A stretch of 48,173 nt of DNA, from positions 1-48,173 of the forward strand of contig NZ_BLYC01000027.1 of NCBI RefSeq assembly GCF_019721995.1. Reading direction: 5' to 3'. Position 1 is the stretch's first letter; each line of letters opens with the position of its first letter. The translations under genes were made by a program, and so were the position numbers. Of this stretch, positions 1-8,627 are shown in pieces. This DNA is from Bathymodiolus japonicus methanotrophic gill symbiont (lineage in GTDB: Bacteria; Pseudomonadota; Gammaproteobacteria; Methylococcales; Methylomonadaceae). Below the pieces are notes generated by a model. That model worked only from the letters and a program-made list of their open reading frames with translations, was not told the origin of the DNA and searched no databases.

Positions 1-12
1 CTGTAACCCTCA

Positions 13-1518
13 TCAGTGTTCCCCTATCAATTGAGGCCGTGAAACTAACCTCGCCACAAGAGAGCTCATAAAGCACTGTAAAGACATTCCTGTTATTATT
101 GCGTTTTGAACTGCCCGAATGGTATACGAGCTGATACGAGATATTCTTGCCTGGAAAAATAATGGATTCACAAAACGATCTCGTTTTTGAGCCTGTTGCT
201 GCCTATTCTCCAGAGCCTCGCTATATTTTTTATCCGATGGATGAATCAATTCTGGCTGTTGTGTTTTTGAACTCTCTTCAAACACGCGCATTAAATTATA
301 GCTCATTGCAGTCAGGCGCATTTGATTTTCAAGTGAGCGGGTACAGGCGCGCCATGCTACCTCACGAAATTCCGGGACTCCTGTCGCCGTAATTCGTTCA
401 CCTACGCAGCGAATAGGAGATGCTCCAGCCGCCCTGCGTCCGCCACAGACTGAGCACAAAGCAGCTCAGTCATGGCTACCACAAATGGCTCTACGGCTAT
501 TCGGGATAAAATTTTAGCCTCCCTCGCGCGCTATCGCGCACTTCGGATTGGCAAATTTCCCTGCGCCTTCTGGAGACTATCAGCCCGTCCGGGGCTGACA
601 GCGTTGGAAGGCCAAGCTTTAGTTTCCTTGAAATTACTTTTAGTGTTATTGAATGTCTTTTCAATTGTCCATCGCTTGAAATACAGCATGGCAATGATTC
701 CAGGGTTAATAGTCATTGGCAAGGTTGTCACAAACCGGTGAAGTTTTCCGGTTTCTGGATCACGGTAATCCACCACGTTAAATTTGATGCCCTTGTTTTC
801 GTACACACTGTATGCTTCAACCCCTGTATTGATCTCATGGCGGGAGTCAAAAGGGATAGACTCAACCAGAGTCGCAATTGAATTTCTCTTTTAGCATTGA
901 AATCATGTAATTAGCATGTCGTTTCTGCCGATCCCACCAGACAAAGTCGGTGACGGCTTTATCGTAGACATAGAGATGTTTCTGAGAGCTGTTATTTCCC
1001 TTGTTTTGCTTTTCAATATGATCTCGTAACACAGGTATTTCTTGATGTCTCTGAGTTCCGTTTGTCACCAGACAAAGAAATCTGAGCAACCCACTTCTGA
1101 GATTCAACGCGTAAATCCCCCCGGCCGCATAAACTTTCCCCTTGCTGTTTTTTTCAGTATGGCAGGCATGATCAATAAAATGTCCATCCGCTGCTTCTAT
1201 GGTGTATTCGTCAAGTTCCGGGAATGCTTTAAGATAATCAATGCCTTGCGATAGCAGTGTTTCAGAGTGAAGATGATAGCTCTGCTGTTCAAATGCCTCA
1301 AGCATACTTGTTCGTCTATGCGACTTCAGTGATTTAAAATACGTTGAGTGGGGAAGCCGCTGGCCATAAATCTGTTCATTGGTTTGGAGGAAATGGCGAC
1401 CACTATCGACTACACTGATACAGCGTAATAACCCAAGACGAATAAAGTCGATATCCTTCAACTCTGGGCATGAACGAGCCCACAAAGGATGACGCTCTGC
1501 TAACAGGGCACGTTCCAT
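13..1518 (-). pseudogene. IS4-family transposase, copy 1, broken
   Basis: This is a DDE transposase of the IS4 family. The segment near 610-700 reads with the family's Y-R-E-K signature (YFKRWTIEKTFNNTK), and upstream acidic positions sit in DGHFIDH and YDKAVTDF. Three lesions are visible. The N-terminus is cut off at 1518 by a B-type repeat. A one-base insertion near 889 shifts the frame relative to copy 2 (3825-4823). A 260-bp A-type repeat sits at 344-603. The C-terminal part reads through to a stop at 13-15 and ends in QLIGEH. Family membership rests on the YREK motif; the exact IS name is unknown to me. It cannot make an active enzyme. Confidence 0.85.
344..603 (-). repeat. A-type structured repeat (260 bp), in IS4 copy 1
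   Basis: This is a full A element. Its forward orientation starts CGCTG plus a hairpin (TCAGCCC/GGGCTGA) and ends GGCGCGCCTG; here it lies on the minus strand. The uninterrupted target is present in IS4 copy 2 near 4688-4705. Comparing the two shows a clean insertion between TTCCAA and TACCCGC with no target duplication. The element contains several hairpins and no convincing gene. Confidence 0.93.
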
Positions 1519-1812
1519 CGCTGAAAATCAGGGAAACGGAGCCTAAGCGAAGTGATGATTTTTAGTCCGCGATAGCCGTAGGGCCGTTATTTTGTCGGAG
1601 TCTGAGCGTTAGCGAAGGTGGAGACAAAATAAAAGGCCATCCGACACGGCGTCAAGTCATTTGGAGCCTATGTTCCGACCCCTTGTTGGGTCGGGACGAG
1701 GTGACGAGGACGAATCGGGGCCGCCGGAGGCATAAGTGGTCGCGTTAAGTTTTTGCTGCTTGCTTGGGCTGGGATGCCCAAAACAAGCTTTCGCAAAAAT
1801 AGCGACTCCCCG
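1519..1812 (+). repeat. B-type structured repeat (294 bp) joining IS4 and IS6
   Basis: This full B element starts CGCTGAAAATCA and ends GCGACTCCCCG. Its left flank is the truncated 5' end of an IS4 transposase gene and its right flank is the inside of an IS6 transposase gene, so it sits on a rearrangement junction. The identical B/IS4 junction recurs at 3824/3825. Internal hairpins include CCGACCC/GGGTCGG and a long stem built on GGCCGTTATTTTGTC and its complement. Confidence 0.92.
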
Positions 1813-2508
1813 ACTTTATGCTGTTTTCTTTTATGTCAGGTATGGCGTTTCGTATCGCGACCTTGAAGAAATTATGGAAGAAAGAGGTGTTGAAGTGGAT
1901 CATGCTACGCTCAATCGTTGGGTTATCCGTTATTCTCCTGCCATTGCTGTAACAGCTAAATCTGAGAAACGAGAAACCAATAAATCGTGGCGCATGGATG
2001 AAACGTATATCAAAGTGAAGGGTCAGTGGACCTTTTTATACCGAGCTGTTGATAGTCACGGGGATACGCTTGATTTCATGCTTTCTGAGCACCGTGATGA
2101 AGAGGCTGCAACCGCATTTTTTAAACAAACGATTAACAATAATGGCTTTCCTGATAAGGTCGTTATGGATAAAAGTGGCGCTAACTATGCAGGATTAGCC
2201 AATATTAACCTCTTGTTAATCCTAGCTGGGTTTGCCACCATGATCGACATATTACAAGTTAAATATTTGAATAACATCATCGAACAGGATCATCGCTTTA
2301 TCAAAAAAATAACAAAACCGATGATGGGCTTTAAAGCGTTTCACTCCGCCCAAGCAACAATTGATGGAATTCAAACGGCACATATCATCCGAAAGGGGCA
2401 ATTGTCTGAGGAAAATATTACTGCTTATAAGCAGTTTATGGCTTTAGCAGGATAGTTATGCCTGAAGACCAGGAGGTCTGTGCTTTTGATAATTATTGCG
2501 ACAGAACC
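1813..2508 (+). pseudogene. IS6-family (IS26-like) transposase, copy 1, 5'-truncated
   Basis: The reading frame to 2455 encodes most of an IS6-family DDE transposase. It has SYRDLEEIMEERGVEV (helix-turn-helix end), WRMDETYIKVKGQW (first Asp), VVMDKSGANY (second Asp) and NNIIEQDHRFIKK (Glu). Compared with copy 3 (27093-28084) the first roughly 17 codons and the left end are lost to a B repeat. The GTG at 1736 lies inside that repeat and is not the native start. Downstream come a small hairpin and the right terminal repeat TGCGACAGAACC at 2497-2508. It is the longest uninterrupted catalytic region of this IS here, but the start is missing. Confidence 0.87.
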
Positions 2509-3215
2509 GTCATTGTTACTAATGCCACTTTATCACCCGTAATTGTTATTCTATGAAAGTGTAACTATTTATCACATCATAAAATCATCACATATTTAGA
2601 GTGAACACGCCAGTTTTTTGCCTACCCTTTACCCTTCATGTAAAAGTTATCCCCCTATTTTACCTACCCTAATGAATACTTGATTTCCGTTCAACCCGCA
2701 TTTAACTATTACTATTAGTGAGGCTTTATTGTCTTGATAACTCACATTAAGACGTATGTATCACGCCATGCAGAGATAAATAACCCTGTGACATTACTAT
2801 GTGTAAATTGTGAGCAACAATTCTTATATCGTAGTTACCCACAAGAACTGTTGATAAAAGTGTGTATTACTTTTGAGTAACTGGATTAAAGCCACGGTAC
2901 ATATAGGATAGGGTTATATTGTGTATTTTTTGTACAGGACATTTATTAAGCTACATTTGATTCACAGTTTCACTATGTTCCTCATCAGTGTTCCCATTGA
3001 AAGAAGAAGTACCTAAACAAAGCAGCCTATAACCTACCTGAAGGTAGCACCACTCGAATATTCCCATCTTTTTGATTTTAATTACTTATAACAGCAAATA
3101 GACACTCTGTAGGCACTGTAAAAAAACAACAAATAATTTCAAATAAAGCTTGCATTTGCCGAAAAGATTTTTCTAAAAATTTCCGTTTTAATCACCTCAT
3201 AAACGGATATCACCC
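2509..3215. other. AT-rich plasmid backbone segment without recognisable gene
   Basis: No open frame with a recognisable product is seen. Positions 2628-2943 are repeated at 28085-28400 and include a one-mismatch DnaA-box-like TTACCCACA. A scrap matching the IS4 3' end (CCTCATCAGTGTTCCC) lies near 2978-2993. An A+T-rich stretch at 3115-3200 precedes the short coding stub at 3216 and may hold its promoter. Confidence 0.5.
2628..2943 (+). repeat. 316-bp direct repeat, copy 1 (plasmid backbone)
   Basis: This appears identical to 28085-28400. The second copy is bounded on the left exactly by an IS6 terminal repeat and on the right exactly by an A-type element. This copy runs on into unrelated sequence on both sides, so it looks like the more native context. 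It is rich in A+T, has a near-DnaA box and no coding potential, and could be a replicon or partition fragment. That role is an inference. Confidence 0.8.
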
Positions 3216-3260
3216 ATGCTTAAAGACCTACCACTCTCTGAACATATTCACCAACACTGC
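3216..3260 (+). pseudogene. 5' stub of an unidentified gene
   Basis: ATG at 3216 opens a frame reading MLKDLPLSEHIHQHC and is then cut by an A-type repeat at 3261. I do not recognise the protein. The rest of the gene is not on the other side of the repeat, where a B repeat and an IS4 gene follow. Confidence 0.4.
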
Positions 3261-3520
3261 CAGGCGCGCCATGCTACCTCACGAAATTCCGGGACTCCTG
3301 TCGCCGTAATTCGTTCACCTACGCAGCGAATAGGAGATGCTCCAGCCGCCCTGCGTCCGCCACAGACTGAGCACAAAGCAGCTCAGTCATGGCTACCACA
3401 AATGGCTCTACGGCTATTCGGGATAAAATTTTAGCCTCCCTCGCGCGCTATCGCGCACTTCGGATTGGCAAATTTCCCTGCGCCTTCTGGAGACTATCAG
3501 CCCGTCCGGGGCTGACAGCG
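3261..3520 (-). repeat. A-type structured repeat (260 bp)
   Basis: Full-length A element on the minus strand, ten bases from the next element (B at 3531). It terminates the reading frame of the stub at 3216. In element orientation the upstream flank is TTCATT, fitting the CAWT-like flank seen at several other copies. Confidence 0.92.
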
Positions 3521-3530
3521 AATGAAAGTT

Positions 3531-3824
3531 CGGGGAGTCGCTATTTTTGCGAAAGCTTGTTTTGGGCATCCCAGCCCAAGCAAGCAGCAAAAACTTAACG
3601 CGACCACTTATGCCTCCGGCGGCCCCGATTCGTCCTCGTCACCTCGTCCCGACCCAACAAGGGGTCGGAACATAGGCTCCAAATGACTTGACGCCGTGTC
3701 GGATGGCCTTTTATTTTGTCTCCACCTTCGCTAACGCTCAGACTCCGACAAAACAACGGCCCTACGGCTATCGCGGACTAAAAATCATCACTTCGCTTAG
3801 GCTCCGTTTCCCTGATTTTCAGCG
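3531..3824 (-). repeat. B-type structured repeat (294 bp) at the 5' end of IS4 copy 2
   Basis: Full B element on the minus strand. Its head (CGCTGAAAATC) abuts the IS4 frame at exactly the same base as the B element at 1519 does in copy 1. The B-IS4 junction therefore existed before the two copies separated. Confidence 0.92.
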
Positions 3825-4823
3825 ATGGAACGTGCCCTGTTAGCAGAGCGTCATCCTTTGTGGGCTCGTTCATGCCCAGAGTTGAAGGATATCGACTTTA
3901 TTCGCCTTGGGTTATTACGCTGTATCAGTGTAGTCGATAGTGGTCGCCATTTCCTCCAAACCAATGAACAGATTTATGGCCAGCTGCTTCCCCACTCAAC
4001 GTATTTTAAATCACTGAAGTCGCATAGACGAACAAGTATGCTTGAGGCATTTGAACAGCAGAGCTATCATCTTCACGCTGAAACACTGCTATCGCAAGGC
4101 ATTGATTATCTTAAAGCATTCCCAGAACTTGACGAATACACCATAGAAGCAGCGGATGGACATTTTATTGATCATGCCTGCCATACTGAAAAAAACAGCA
4201 AGGGGAAAGTTTATGCGGCCGGGGGGATTTACGCGTTGAATCTCAGAAGTGGGTTGCTCAGATTTCTTTGTCTGGTGACAAACGGAACTCAGAGACATCA
4301 AGAAATACCTGTGTTACGAAATCATATTGAAAAGCAAAACAAGGGAAATAACAGCTCTCAGAAACATCTCTATGTCTACGATAAAGCCGTCACCGACTTT
4401 GTCTGGTGGGATCGGCAGAAACGACATGCTAATTACATGATTTCAATGCTAAAAGAAAATTCAATTGCGACTCTGGTTGAGTCTATCCCTTTTGACTCCC
4501 GCCATGAGATCAATACAGGGGTTGAAGCATACAGTGTGTACGAAAACAAGGGCATCAAATTTAACGTGGTGGATTACCGTGATCCAGAAACCGGAAAACT
4601 TCACCGGTTTGTGACAACCTTCGCTAAAAATCATCACTTCGCTAAAGCTCCGTTTCCAGGATTTTCAGCGAAGGAAACTAAAGCTTGGTCTTCCAATACC
4701 CGCTCACTTGAAAATCAAATGCGCCTGACTGCAATGAGCTATAATTTAATGCGCGTGTTTGAATAGATTTCAAAAACACAACAGCCAGAATTGATTCATC
4801 CATCGGATAAAAAATATAGCGAG
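3825..4823 (+). pseudogene. IS4-family transposase, copy 2, broken
   Basis: This is nearly the same sequence as copy 1 (13-1518) without its frameshift, and it reads as one frame from 3825 to 4766. A 49-bp solo repeat head at 4622-4670 replaces 91 bp. The change is in frame but removes the Y-R-E-K signature that carries the catalytic Glu. An in-frame TAG follows at 4764-4766 where copy 1 reads a sense codon. The homology ends at about 4823 against an IS6 end. It is catalytically dead by motif loss. Confidence 0.85.
4622..4670 (-). repeat. Solo 49-bp B-type head hairpin
   Basis: This is only the first module of a B element. It has ends CGCTAAAAATCA and GATTTTCAGCG forming an inverted repeat, with the usual internal head sequence between them. 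Against IS4 copy 1, 91 bp of transposase gene are missing at this spot. It shows that the head can exist alone. Confidence 0.85.
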
Positions 4824-4947
4824 GCTAAAGAATGACATCTTTTTGAAAGTGAGTGCCTTTGAAGCTGAGCATATGATCTACCTTTTATTGAAATTGAGAA
4901 TTATGATAGCAGATAACGTCGGAAAGGGAGATTTATGCGACAGAACC
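4824..4947 (-). mobile_element. IS6 left-end relic
   Basis: About 124 bp matching the left end of the IS6 element, from inside the first codons to the terminal repeat TGCGACAGAACC (4936-4947). The transposase body is absent. The frame that runs across it into 5160 is a chance fusion with the parE relic. Confidence 0.8.
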
Positions 4948-5160
4948 CATAATTCCCGTGCAGCTAAAAAATCATCTGAAAAAATCCTGAAAGCAGCAAA
5001 GAGCATTTTAAATAATCCTGCCATTGGAAAAACTCTAGATGGAAGAAATGACCGTGAGCTATTTACCTCATTTGGAAAAAATAGTTACATTTTTCGTTAT
5101 CAAATCATCGATCAAAAAGTTGTGATTTTGAAAATCTGGCATGCCCGTGAAGATCGATAA
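4948..5160 (+). pseudogene. ParE/RelE-type toxin, 5'-truncated
   Basis: The frame ends with AAKSILNNPAIGKTLDG, then an FRYQI strand and a VVILKIWHAREDR C-terminus. This is the layout of ParE/RelE ribosome- or gyrase-directed toxins, whose last strand typically carries such an H-x-R tail. The N-terminal half was replaced by the IS6 end at 4947. No antitoxin gene is next to it. The identification is by pattern only. Confidence 0.65.
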
Positions 5161-5221
5161 AAATAAAGACTTTATTACTAAACTATTAACTTGAACCGCC
5201 CTTCCCTGATTAACCACCTAT

Positions 5222-5242
5222 AAAATACCTATAAGGTATTTT
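5222..5242. promoter_or_regulatory. Palindrome upstream of parA (possible parS/operator)
   Basis: Perfect 9-bp arms AAAATACCT/AGGTATTTT around a 3-base centre. Related AGGTAT/ACCTAT motifs recur at 5575-5655 just before parA and at 6655-6690 just after its partner gene. That is a distribution expected of a centromere or partition operator, but the function is inferred. Confidence 0.5.
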
Positions 5243-5267
5243 ATCAATACCCAATAATAACCTTAAA

Positions 5268-5419
5268 CTCGATGTTCAAGTTTTTTAACTGATTGACTTT
5301 ATTGGTAATTTTACTGACAAAGAAAGCATCAACATCATTGTAAATCAATCACTTATAAAACAAAGCCGGAAAAATTTACTTTTCTTAGCCCAGTTATAGC
5401 TGAAAACTTGAACATCGAG
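5268..5419. mobile_element. 152-bp MITE (CTCGATGTTCAAG ends), copy 1
   Basis: Its terminal inverted repeats (CTCGATGTTCAAGTTTT and complement) are flanked by TTAAA on both sides. It is the same length as the copy at 38965-39116. The ends match those of the transposase element at 21727 and 27092, so it is probably a deletion derivative mobilised by that IS. Confidence 0.85.
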
Positions 5420-5684
5420 TTAAAGGTTAGATTTATAACCGCAACAAGTGCGCACGCCACTCATTCCAGAAAAGCCTTACCAACACTGAATACCTTGTTT
5501 TTCCTTTAAATAAAAACACCTTTTTGCATTGAAACATTTGGGACCTGATAGTTATGCCACTATACTTAATTCATAAGGTATCTTATAGGTTATATTAAGC
5601 ACCTAATGAGTACCGTATAGATTAGATAAATAACCTATTCAATACCGAACAGGTTAGATTTATTGCAACAATTTAGAGGTGAAA
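5420..5684 (+). promoter_or_regulatory. parA upstream region with ACCTAT/AGGTAT repeats
   Basis: No gene is seen. Several partly symmetrical AGGTAT and ACCTATT motifs cluster at about 5575-5655 and probably form the partition operator. AGAGG just before the ATG at 5685 is the ribosome binding site. Confidence 0.4.
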
Positions 5685-6320
5685 ATGATTATATTGATTG
5701 GTAGTCAAAAAGGAGGTTGTGGGAAGTCTACAATCGCAACAAATATGGCAGCGGCATTAGCTGTTGACGGTAAAGATGTAATGCTTGTTGATGCAGATAA
5801 GCAAGCATCAAGCTCAAATTGGTTTCTTGATAGGTCTGAAAACTCAGATTTACCACAAGTTAATTCTGTCCAGAAATATGATGATGTTCGTGCATCTATT
5901 TTGGATTTAAGTAAGCGTTATGAATACATAGTAATTGATGCAGCTGGTCGAGATTCAGCCGAATTGCGCACAAGTATGATTGTAGCCGATATATTGGTGA
6001 TGGCTATCCGCCCTAGTCAATTTGACCTTGATACTGTACCTAAGATGCAAGAAATATACACAGATGCCAAGATGTTGAATGAGAAATTGAAATTTAAGGC
6101 TGTGATTACAATGGGACCCACTAACCCTATCATCAATGAGGCTGAAGAAACTCAGGTATTTCTTGAGAATTATCCTGATATTGAACTATTAGATACGATC
6201 ATCAGGGAGCGCAAGGTTTATAGAGATGCGATAAAAGGTATTGGAATGGGTGTTGTTGAGATGAACAATCCAAAAGCAAAGAAAGAAATTCAAGATTTCA
6301 TGAGTGAGGTTCTGAAATGA
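5685..6320 (+). CDS. parA: ParA-type partition ATPase
   Basis: A small MinD/ParA-superfamily ATPase that would segregate the plasmid together with the adjacent partner. The deviant Walker A box SQKGGCGKST is near residue 10, the switch region VDADKQASSSNW follows, and the Walker B-like YIVIDAAGR is near residue 85. The size (about 211 residues, with no N-terminal DNA-binding domain) fits the short ParA type Ib class, where an RHH partner does the DNA binding. I prefer ATG 5685 because AGAGG lies just ahead; a GTG at 5679 is in frame. It overlaps the next gene by 4 bp, implying one transcript. It looks intact. Confidence 0.88.
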   Translation: MIILIGSQKGGCGKSTIATNMAAALAVDGKDVMLVDADKQASSSNWFLDRSENSDLPQVNSVQKYDDVRASILDLSKRYEYIVIDAAGRDSAELRTSMIVADILVMAIRPSQFDLDTVPKMQEIYTDAKMLNEKLKFKAVITMGPTNPIINEAEETQVFLENYPDIELLDTIIRERKVYRDAIKGIGMGVVEMNNPKAKKEIQDFMSEVLK

Positions 6321-6646
6321 AAGCAAAAACAAATTTTAAGGTTCGAGGACAAAATAAAGTTTCTGAAGTAGTTGATGAAAATGCGGTTAAGGAGTTTGTT
6401 GGTAAGGCTGATAAAACATCCGCTGAACTGGAGGTTGTACTGTCTAAAGAAGTTGAGCTGGATAAAAACGACAAACCATTTTCAGATGATCCCAAAGCTC
6501 CGCGTAACTACAAACTAATGACAGCTCGTTTCAATAAATATGAAATAGAAATTTTGGATCAACTCGGTACAGAATTTGGCGTTGATAGAATGAATGTTCT
6601 TCGAATTGCTTATATGGCACTAGCAAAAGACAAAGGCATTATTTAA
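6317..6646 (+). CDS. ParG-like ribbon-helix-helix partition partner
   Basis: A 109-residue protein starting within the parA stop codon (ATGA overlap). The N-terminal 65 residues are charged and low in complexity. The C-terminal part (YKLMTARFNKYEIEILDQLG, then a helix through MNVLRIAYMAL) has the strand-helix-helix pattern of an RHH DNA-binding fold. Known type Ib partition loci pair a short ParA with such a protein, which binds the centromere and represses the operon through its RHH domain. The specific family name is inferred from context. Confidence 0.7.
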   Translation: MKAKTNFKVRGQNKVSEVVDENAVKEFVGKADKTSAELEVVLSKEVELDKNDKPFSDDPKAPRNYKLMTARFNKYEIEILDQLGTEFGVDRMNVLRIAYMALAKDKGII

Positions 6647-6654
6647 TAAATAGA

Positions 6655-6690
6655 ATACCTGTACGGTTTTACTTATCACCGTATAGGTAT
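6655..6690. promoter_or_regulatory. Inverted repeat downstream of the partition pair
   Basis: Arms ATACCTGTACGG and CCGTATAGGTAT pair at 11 of 12 positions. They share the ACCTAT/AGGTAT core with the palindrome at 5222. It could be a second centromere site or a terminator; there is no T-run, so a protein site is more likely. Confidence 0.4.
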
Positions 6691-6783
6691 CTATAAGCTA
6701 TGTACAGATTATGGTAGTGGGTTAAACCTGTGTTTAGCATGAGAGCAATAGAATAAGAAAGTGATTTATTGCATAATTCCCTC

Positions 6784-6885
6784 ATGAAATATTATCAAGA
6801 AATCACCTGCCCTAACTGTACTAATTCCAACCTGATGAAATCAGGTAGTAGCGATCGTGGTGTGCAGCGATATCGTTGCCAGACC
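6784..6885 (+). pseudogene. IS1-family InsA-like N-terminal fragment
   Basis: ATG at 6784 opens about 34 codons with a zinc-ribbon pattern: CPNCTNSNLMKSG followed by GVQRYRCQ. This is the N-terminus of IS1-type InsA proteins. It is cut at 6885 by an IS6 left terminal repeat. Confidence 0.7.
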
Positions 6886-7070
6886 GGTTCTGTCGCATAA
6901 ATCCCCCTTCCCGACGTTATCTGCTATCATAATTCTCAATTTCAATAAAAGGTGGATCACATGCTCAGCTTCAAAGGCACTCACTTTCAAAAAGATGTCA
7001 TTCTTTATGCTGTTTTCTTTTATGTCAGGTATGGCGTTTCGTATCGCGACCTTGAAGAAATTATGGAAGA
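6886..7070 (+). mobile_element. IS6 left end with first codons of its transposase
   Basis: Terminal repeat GGTTCTGTCGCA at 6886-6897, then the IS6 leader and the N-terminal codons (MLSFKGTHFQKDVILYAVFF and on to ...EEIMEE). It is cut at 7070 by a truncated A repeat. It supplies the native start that copy 1 at 1813 lacks. Confidence 0.85.
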
Positions 7071-7288
7071 GGGAAATTTGCCAATCCGAAGTGCGCGATA
7101 GCGCGCGAGGGAGGCTAAAATTTTATCCCGAATAGCCGTAGAGCCATTTGTGGTAGCCATGACTGATCTGCTTTGTGCTCAGTCTGTGGCGGACGCAGGG
7201 CGGCTGGAGCATCTCCTATTCGCTGCGTAGGTGAACGAATTACGGCGACAGGAGTCCCAGAATTTCGTGAGGTAGCATGGCCGCGCCT
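7071..7288 (+). repeat. A-type structured repeat, head missing
   Basis: 218 bp of an A element lacking the CGCTG head and first hairpin. Its right end is the variant ...CCGCGCCTT seen otherwise only at 24768. It forms the left limit of the duplicated PPC-gene module. Confidence 0.88.
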
Positions 7289-7369
7289 TAGCTCCATAAA
7301 TGTCGGTTATGAGCAAGCTTTAACGTTATAATAAATTCTTGCGATAGAACCAATTTAAGAAAAAGGCAT

Positions 7370-7450
7370 TGCCAATTAAGGCTACAAAAAAAAGAAATAC
7401 AGAACTTTTAGAAACCCTACAGGATAAAAGATGAAAACTAAACTAATGAC
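7370..7450 (+). repeat. 81-bp direct repeat upstream of the PPC gene
   Basis: It contains the end of an upstream unit (AATTAA stop context), the leader, the ribosome binding site (AGGAT) and the first seven codons of the PPC gene. It recurs with one mismatch at 8540-8620 just after the gene. The pair flags a former tandem gene array with a 1170-bp unit. Confidence 0.85.
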
Positions 7451-8549
7451 AGTCGTCGTGTTGATGATTTTATTCAACAACATGGTTCAAGCGGAATGGA
7501 ATTCATTCCGCCCCAGAGAAGAGGCGGAAACCCCAGTGCCTAAACCAGCCGGTGAAATTCCCAATTTAACCGCAGAGGAAGTGGAGAAGGCTAAGAATGA
7601 GGAAGATAGAAAACGGTTTGAAGAAGCCGCGAAACGCTTAGAGGAAGAAACGAAACGAATCGCGGAGGAAGAAGCACAGCGTCAGGCAGAAGAGGAGAAA
7701 GAACGGAAAGCCGCAGAAGCCGCAGAAGCCGCAGAAGCCGCAGAAGCAGCGAAACTATTAGAGGCAGAAATGAAACTAATCGCGGAGGAAGAAGCACAGC
7801 GTCAGGCAGAAGAGGAGGAAAAACGGAAAGCCGCAGAAGCACGCGCTAACGATTATCCTGAGCTTTCTTTGACAATGGCCAAAGTGCTTTATTTACTTAG
7901 AGATGACCCTGAGAACTCTCACCGTACGTTTTCTTTCTATCCTGAAGTATCGGGCTGGCATATCTTCCAGACATATGGACCTTCAGACACGGTTATGGAG
8001 ATTTATCATAATGAACAGTCAATTGTAAATACGGGCAAGAGCGATGGGGATGATGGGCATGATAATAACGAGCTTCAACATAAGTATCTTGAAGCGGGTG
8101 AGAGATATGTAATCCAAGTATATCTACAAAGTAGATCTTGGTCAGGTAAAGCCATCTTGAATGTTAGGGCTGAAGAACCTTTTAGAGAATACGAGTCCCA
8201 TCTAACCGTAGGACTTGCTAAGAAATTTTGGCTATCTACAGACGACTATGACCAGACTCACTTTACAACTACGTTTACTCCTGAGACTACAGGTCGGTAT
8301 AACATAGAAACTTACAGTGCTGATGAAGATACCGTGATGGAGATATATCACCCTGATGGATACTCTATGGTCGCCTCGGGAGAGAGTGATGGAGATAGGG
8401 GGGTCGATAATGAGGAATTACAAGTCAAGACGTTTGAGGTCGGTAAGACCTACACAATCCAAGTCTACATGGAGGATTTTGACAACGACGGTTACGCATG
8501 GGTACATGTTTGGCGCAGTACTTGGGATCCGATTACTCTTGCCAATTAA
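7431..8549 (+). CDS. Secreted coiled-coil protein with two PPC-like domains, copy 1
   Basis: 372 residues. A Sec signal peptide covers residues 1-21 (basic start, hydrophobic core, cleavage after VQA). Residues about 45-140 are an Ala/Glu/Lys-rich coiled coil like TolA, including EAA tripeptides encoded by tandem 9-bp units. Two homologous domains of about 100 residues follow (about 150-245 and 255-365). Each holds DTVMEIYH, a GxSDGD..D..EL loop and a YxIQVY strand, resembling bacterial pre-peptidase C-terminal (PPC) beta-sandwich domains. No catalytic domain is present, so an adhesive, binding or envelope role is more likely than protease activity. It is intact and nearly identical to 24911-26038. 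Confidence 0.85.
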   Translation: MKTKLMTVVVLMILFNNMVQAEWNSFRPREEAETPVPKPAGEIPNLTAEEVEKAKNEEDRKRFEEAAKRLEEETKRIAEEEAQRQAEEEKERKAAEAAEAAEAAEAAKLLEAEMKLIAEEEAQRQAEEEEKRKAAEARANDYPELSLTMAKVLYLLRDDPENSHRTFSFYPEVSGWHIFQTYGPSDTVMEIYHNEQSIVNTGKSDGDDGHDNNELQHKYLEAGERYVIQVYLQSRSWSGKAILNVRAEEPFREYESHLTVGLAKKFWLSTDDYDQTHFTTTFTPETTGRYNIETYSADEDTVMEIYHPDGYSMVASGESDGDRGVDNEELQVKTFEVGKTYTIQVYMEDFDNDGYAWVHVWRSTWDPITLAN

Positions 8550-8620
8550 GGCTACAAACAAAAGAAATACAGAACTTTTAGAAACCCTACAGGATAAAAG
8601 ATGAAAACTAAACTAATGAC
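8540..8620 (+). repeat. 81-bp direct repeat downstream of the PPC gene (start of a lost next copy)
   Basis: Same sequence as 7370-7450. It ends with the ATG and next codons of a further gene copy at 8601, which stops after about seven codons and is followed at 8628 by a B repeat. A second tandem gene copy was evidently removed. Confidence 0.85.
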
Positions 8621-8627
8621 TCACATT

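Noticed and set aside
1-60. Overlap of window ends proving a circular molecule
   Set aside because: The first bases (IS4 3' end) do not match the last bases (integrase mirror copy), so circularity cannot be shown.
4843-4947. N-terminal part of the frame 4843-5160 as genuine toxin sequence
   Set aside because: These codons are an IS6 left end read in the reverse sense and fused by chance to the parE relic.
7591-7842. Minus-strand Leu-rich frame opposite the PPC protein coiled coil (also 25071-25331)
   Set aside because: Mirror of a repetitive coding region; no start signals or family resemblance.
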